Under the pieces are notes generated by a model, which was given only the letters and a program-made list of their open reading frames with translations, ran no database searches and was not told where the DNA came from. This document shows, in pieces, positions 61,901 through 64,000 of a DNA stretch of 64,000 bases. Position numbers and translations under genes: made by a program. The stretch comes from Bradyrhizobium nivariense. GTDB taxonomy: Bacteria; Pseudomonadota; Alphaproteobacteria; Rhizobiales; Xanthobacteraceae. Positions within the stretch are counted from its first letter, which is position 1. Each line of letters begins with the position of its first letter. The DNA is taken from assembly GCF_029846715.1 (NCBI RefSeq), contig NZ_JARVWW010000039.1:1-64000 (forward strand). Reading direction: 5' to 3'.

Positions 61901-62280
61901 AAATTCAATCCTTCTTTGTCACCGGACTGAACAGCCGCAGTTGCCCAGCAATCGAGACTTGGCTCTTAGCTCGAATAGATCGCTCCCGAAAATTCGGACT
62001 GCCCGTTGATCCTGTTCCCAGCGGACGGCCCGATAAAACCCGGGAACGCGCGTCGCGTCAATCCAAATGGAAACGCCGGCGCGAACAGGGAGAGCAATAC
62101 CGGGCAAGGCTAGTCCGGCGCGACCGGCACCTGATCAAGATTCGGCGTAAATGATGCGACGGCTCAAGACTGTGTGAACAGCCACTTCACATTGGATTAG
62201 TCTGCGAATGGAATAGCACGAAACAGCCCAGGCCGACAGGCAGCTGCAAACTCGGGCATCCAGGACAACGGCGGAATCCC
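61901..62280. other. Gap upstream of dusA
   Basis: 380 bp. ORFs on both strands are short and basic or Arg-rich and unconvincing. It probably contains the dusA promoter. No repeat or operator recognised. Confidence 0.5.
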
Positions 62281-62916
62281 TCAGGGCGCAACCAGTTTCT
62301 TCCGAATAGCATAGCGGACCAGTTCCGCCGTGGATGACATCCCGAGCTTGCGCATAGCCGACGCACGATGGGTCTCGACGGTCTTCACGCTCAACTTCAA
62401 CAGGTCACTTATAGATCTATTGGTATGCCCTTCTGCAATCAACTGGACGACGCTCTGCTCGCGCGAGGTTAGCAGCATGTCCGACCTGCCCTGCTTGTTG
62501 ACCTGATAGTCGTGGAGCAGCTTCTCCACCAGGGCACTCGTGAAGTAGGGCCTGCCGTCGAGCAGCGCCTCAATAGCGGAAATCAGATGCTTCTTGGCAT
62601 CCGACTTGAACAAGAAACCGCGGACGCCCGCTAGAATAGCTTCAGTCAGCAGATCCTCGTCCTCATGCATCGTCAGGATCAGCACCTCCGTATGCTGATC
62701 AAGTGCCTTCAGCCGGCGGCTAACCTCCAACCCGTTCATCAGCGGCATCGAGTAGTCGACGATCACGATGTCCGACCTCGTCTCCAGGGCCAAACCGACG
62801 GCTTGTTCACCATTCGTCGCTTCGCCGGTGACGATCCAGTTGGACTGCGCTTCAACAATCGCGCGAAGACCTGAGCGCACGACTGCATGATCATCCGCAA
62901 TCAAGATGCGTTTCAT
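62281..62916 (-). CDS. NarL/FixJ-family response regulator (copy 1)
   Basis: 211 aa from ATG (MKRILIADDHAVVRSGLRAI). Receiver with ADDHAVV, phospho-Asp in IVIVDYSMPLMNG, Thr in ILTMHEDED, Lys in FLFKSDAKKH. LuxR-type HTH: LTSREQSVVQLIAEGHTNRS then VKTVETHRASAMRKLGM. It is closely related to the regulator at 63082-63708; both lie downstream of a kinase gene, so one kinase may address two regulators. Confidence 0.93.
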   Translation of the reverse strand: MKRILIADDHAVVRSGLRAIVEAQSNWIVTGEATNGEQAVGLALETRSDIVIVDYSMPLMNGLEVSRRLKALDQHTEVLILTMHEDEDLLTEAILAGVRGFLFKSDAKKHLISAIEALLDGRPYFTSALVEKLLHDYQVNKQGRSDMLLTSREQSVVQLIAEGHTNRSISDLLKLSVKTVETHRASAMRKLGMSSTAELVRYAIRKKLVAP

Positions 62917-63081
62917 AGCGTCGTTCTCGTTTCCGACCGCAACCGATGGAGACGCTCGGACCAGCAAGGTCAATCGATCGTGCGTATCTCGGTTCGAAGC
63001 GCCATCCTGCAAAACCCTGAACTGCCTCGGCGAATGTACCGACAGGCTCCCCTCAAGAAGATTCCACAGGTCGACGCGCTA

Positions 63082-63708
63082 TCACGCCCCAACCAGTTGC
63101 GCCCGAACGGCGTACCGGACCAGGCCTGCGGTTGAGTTCACATCCAGCTTGCGCATCGCAGCCGCTCGATGTGCCTCCGTCGTCTTGACGCTGAGGTTCA
63201 GGATCGCGCTGATGCCTTTGTTGCTGTAGCCCTCAGCCACCAGTTTGACCACAAGCTGCTCGCGTGGCGTAAGCCCGCGGCGTCCATCTGCGCCGCCGCC
63301 GCCGTGATCCAGCTCGTTCCGACAGCTTTCGCTACAGAACCGCCTGTGCGCCAGAAGTGCATCGACGGCCGCCAGCAGCAATGTGTTCGCGTCCGATTTG
63401 GTCAGAAACGCTCCTGCACCAGCCTCAAACGCCTGCTGCGCGAGCAGACTGGACTTGTGCACCGTGAAGATCAAAACCTCTGTCTGCAGCGGAAATTCCC
63501 TGATCCGCCGCGCAACCTCCACTCCGGTCATCCGCGGCATGGAGAAGTCGACGATGGCCACATGGGGCCGGCTTTCGATTGCCGCGGTCAGCGCCTTGCT
63601 GCCGTCGTTCGCCTCGGCAACCACTTCCCAATCCGCCCGCTGTTCGAGCACCGCTCGCAAACCCGATCGTACCGCTTCGTGATCATCCGCGATAAGAATT
63701 CGTTTCAT
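63082..63708 (-). CDS. NarL/FixJ-family response regulator (copy 2)
   Basis: 208 aa (MKRILIADDHEAVRSGLRAV). Receiver: phospho-Asp in VAIVDFSMPRMTG, Thr in LIFTVHKSS, Lys in FLTKSDANT. LuxR HTH: LTPREQLVVKLVAEGYSNKG then VKTTEAHRAAAMRKLDVNST. It shares over half its residues with copy 1 and the same operon direction. Copy 2 has an extra GGGGADGRRG linker. It follows the kinase fragment by 60 bp. Confidence 0.93.
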   Translation of the reverse strand: MKRILIADDHEAVRSGLRAVLEQRADWEVVAEANDGSKALTAAIESRPHVAIVDFSMPRMTGVEVARRIREFPLQTEVLIFTVHKSSLLAQQAFEAGAGAFLTKSDANTLLLAAVDALLAHRRFCSESCRNELDHGGGGADGRRGLTPREQLVVKLVAEGYSNKGISAILNLSVKTTEAHRAAAMRKLDVNSTAGLVRYAVRAQLVGA

Positions 63709-63768
63709 GGCAGAGCACTCCAATGTCGTTACACGGCAGCCACCCGCCACCGGTAAATCTTCTTCTTC

Positions 63769-64000
63769 TCATTGGGTTCCTGCGTGGGCCCTCACGGAGG
63801 TAGTGGCCTTTCGCCGGCTACGCCCGTTCGTTGCCAGCCCACGCGGAAGCACTGCGCGCAAGATGGTACCGGACCGCTGTGTTGCCGGATCGGAGCTGAT
63901 GTCCAGCGCCCCTCCAATCTGCTCGAGCCTTGCCCTCATCGCCGGAATTCCGACGCCGTTGGATGTTGCCTTTGCACCTTGCTTGCCGTAGTCGGCGCGA
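63769..64000 (-). CDS. Sensor histidine kinase, C-terminal end (partial, cut by window edge)
   Basis: The last 76 codons of a kinase. NGVGIPAMRARLEQIGGALD, then SGTILRAVLPRG is the G2-box and final strand of NarX/DegS-type HATPase domains, with an unusual Lys/Arg-rich tail (GRSRRKATTSVRAHAGTQ). Stop at 63769-63771. It lies just upstream of two NarL-type regulators and is their probable cognate kinase. The 5' part is outside the window. Confidence 0.8.
   Translation of the reverse strand, partial: RADYGKQGAKATSNGVGIPAMRARLEQIGGALDISSDPATQRSGTILRAVLPRGLATNGRSRRKATTSVRAHAGTQ

Noticed and set aside
61867..62154. 95 aa basic ORF upstream of dusA
   Set aside because: Arg/Lys-rich with no structure and no ribosome site; overlaps the start of dusA.

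Overview
The window is a high-GC, gene-dense chromosomal segment from an alphaproteobacterium. It is most like Bradyrhizobium and its close relatives. This rests on the gene families present (CheB/CheR-HWE kinase, NarL-type regulator pairs, PleC/DivJ-like kinase, DUF1289, TakP-like TRAP binding proteins, paired polysaccharide deacetylases) and on the style of the intergenic inverted repeats. No rRNA, tRNA, CRISPR array, integrase or intact insertion sequence was seen.

Layout. 0.2-9.3 kb: TolA/TonB-like protein, aldo/keto reductase, small XRE regulator with a 15-bp tandem repeat, MgtE magnesium channel diverging from two NodB-fold deacetylases, small hypothetical genes, a Cys-rich copper-storage-like protein and a flavin reductase with a C-terminal frameshift. 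9.3-16.8 kb: two paralogous 66-68 aa proteins, then a signalling block made of a 1062 aa CheB-CheR-PAS-HWE kinase overlapping a Crp/Fnr regulator, a separate CheB esterase, a lone receiver protein and two tiny membrane proteins. 17-19.7 kb: isochorismatase-like hydrolase, an fdhD remnant and a DUF1326/DUF2182 pair.

19.7-26.3 kb is an accessory, stress-flavoured stretch: universal stress protein, Cys-rich zinc-ribbon protein, secreted phospholipase A2-like protein, erythromycin-esterase-family protein and an alpha/beta-hydrolase-phosphoribosyltransferase fusion. It ends in decayed pieces of a PRPP synthetase and an AraC regulator. 26.3-28.4 kb is a TerB/frameshifted DUF/TerC/YqhA membrane-stress operon.

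28.8-37.9 kb: SnoaL-like protein, a three-domain MOSC(YiiM)-flavin reductase-[2Fe-2S] fusion with a peroxiredoxin-like partner, MocR and PaiB regulators, a class II amidotransferase followed by a GCS2/YbdK carboxylate-amine ligase, and a double-cupin protein. 37.9-43.2 kb is housekeeping: gor, a DUF2059 protein, rpiA, gph, a lipoprotein and moaA. 43.4-54 kb concerns solute uptake and its control: TRAP DctQM permeases, an M20 peptidase, an OmpR/HK two-component pair, and, several kb away, two tandem TakP-like binding proteins. 54-64 kb: Mrp/ApbC ATPase, VOC protein, beta-hydroxyacid dehydrogenase, NhaD-like antiporter, PleC/DivJ-like kinase, DUF1289, retropepsin-like protease, dusA, and a NarL-type system of one kinase (cut by the window end) with two response regulators.

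The strongest points for follow-up are the esterase/hydrolase-PRTase stress locus, the CheB domain lacking its catalytic serine in the hybrid kinase, the YiiM-reductase-ferredoxin fusion, the amidotransferase-amidoligase pair, two single-base frameshifts that can be located to a few bases, and a recurring pattern of perfect 14-15 bp tandem duplications.
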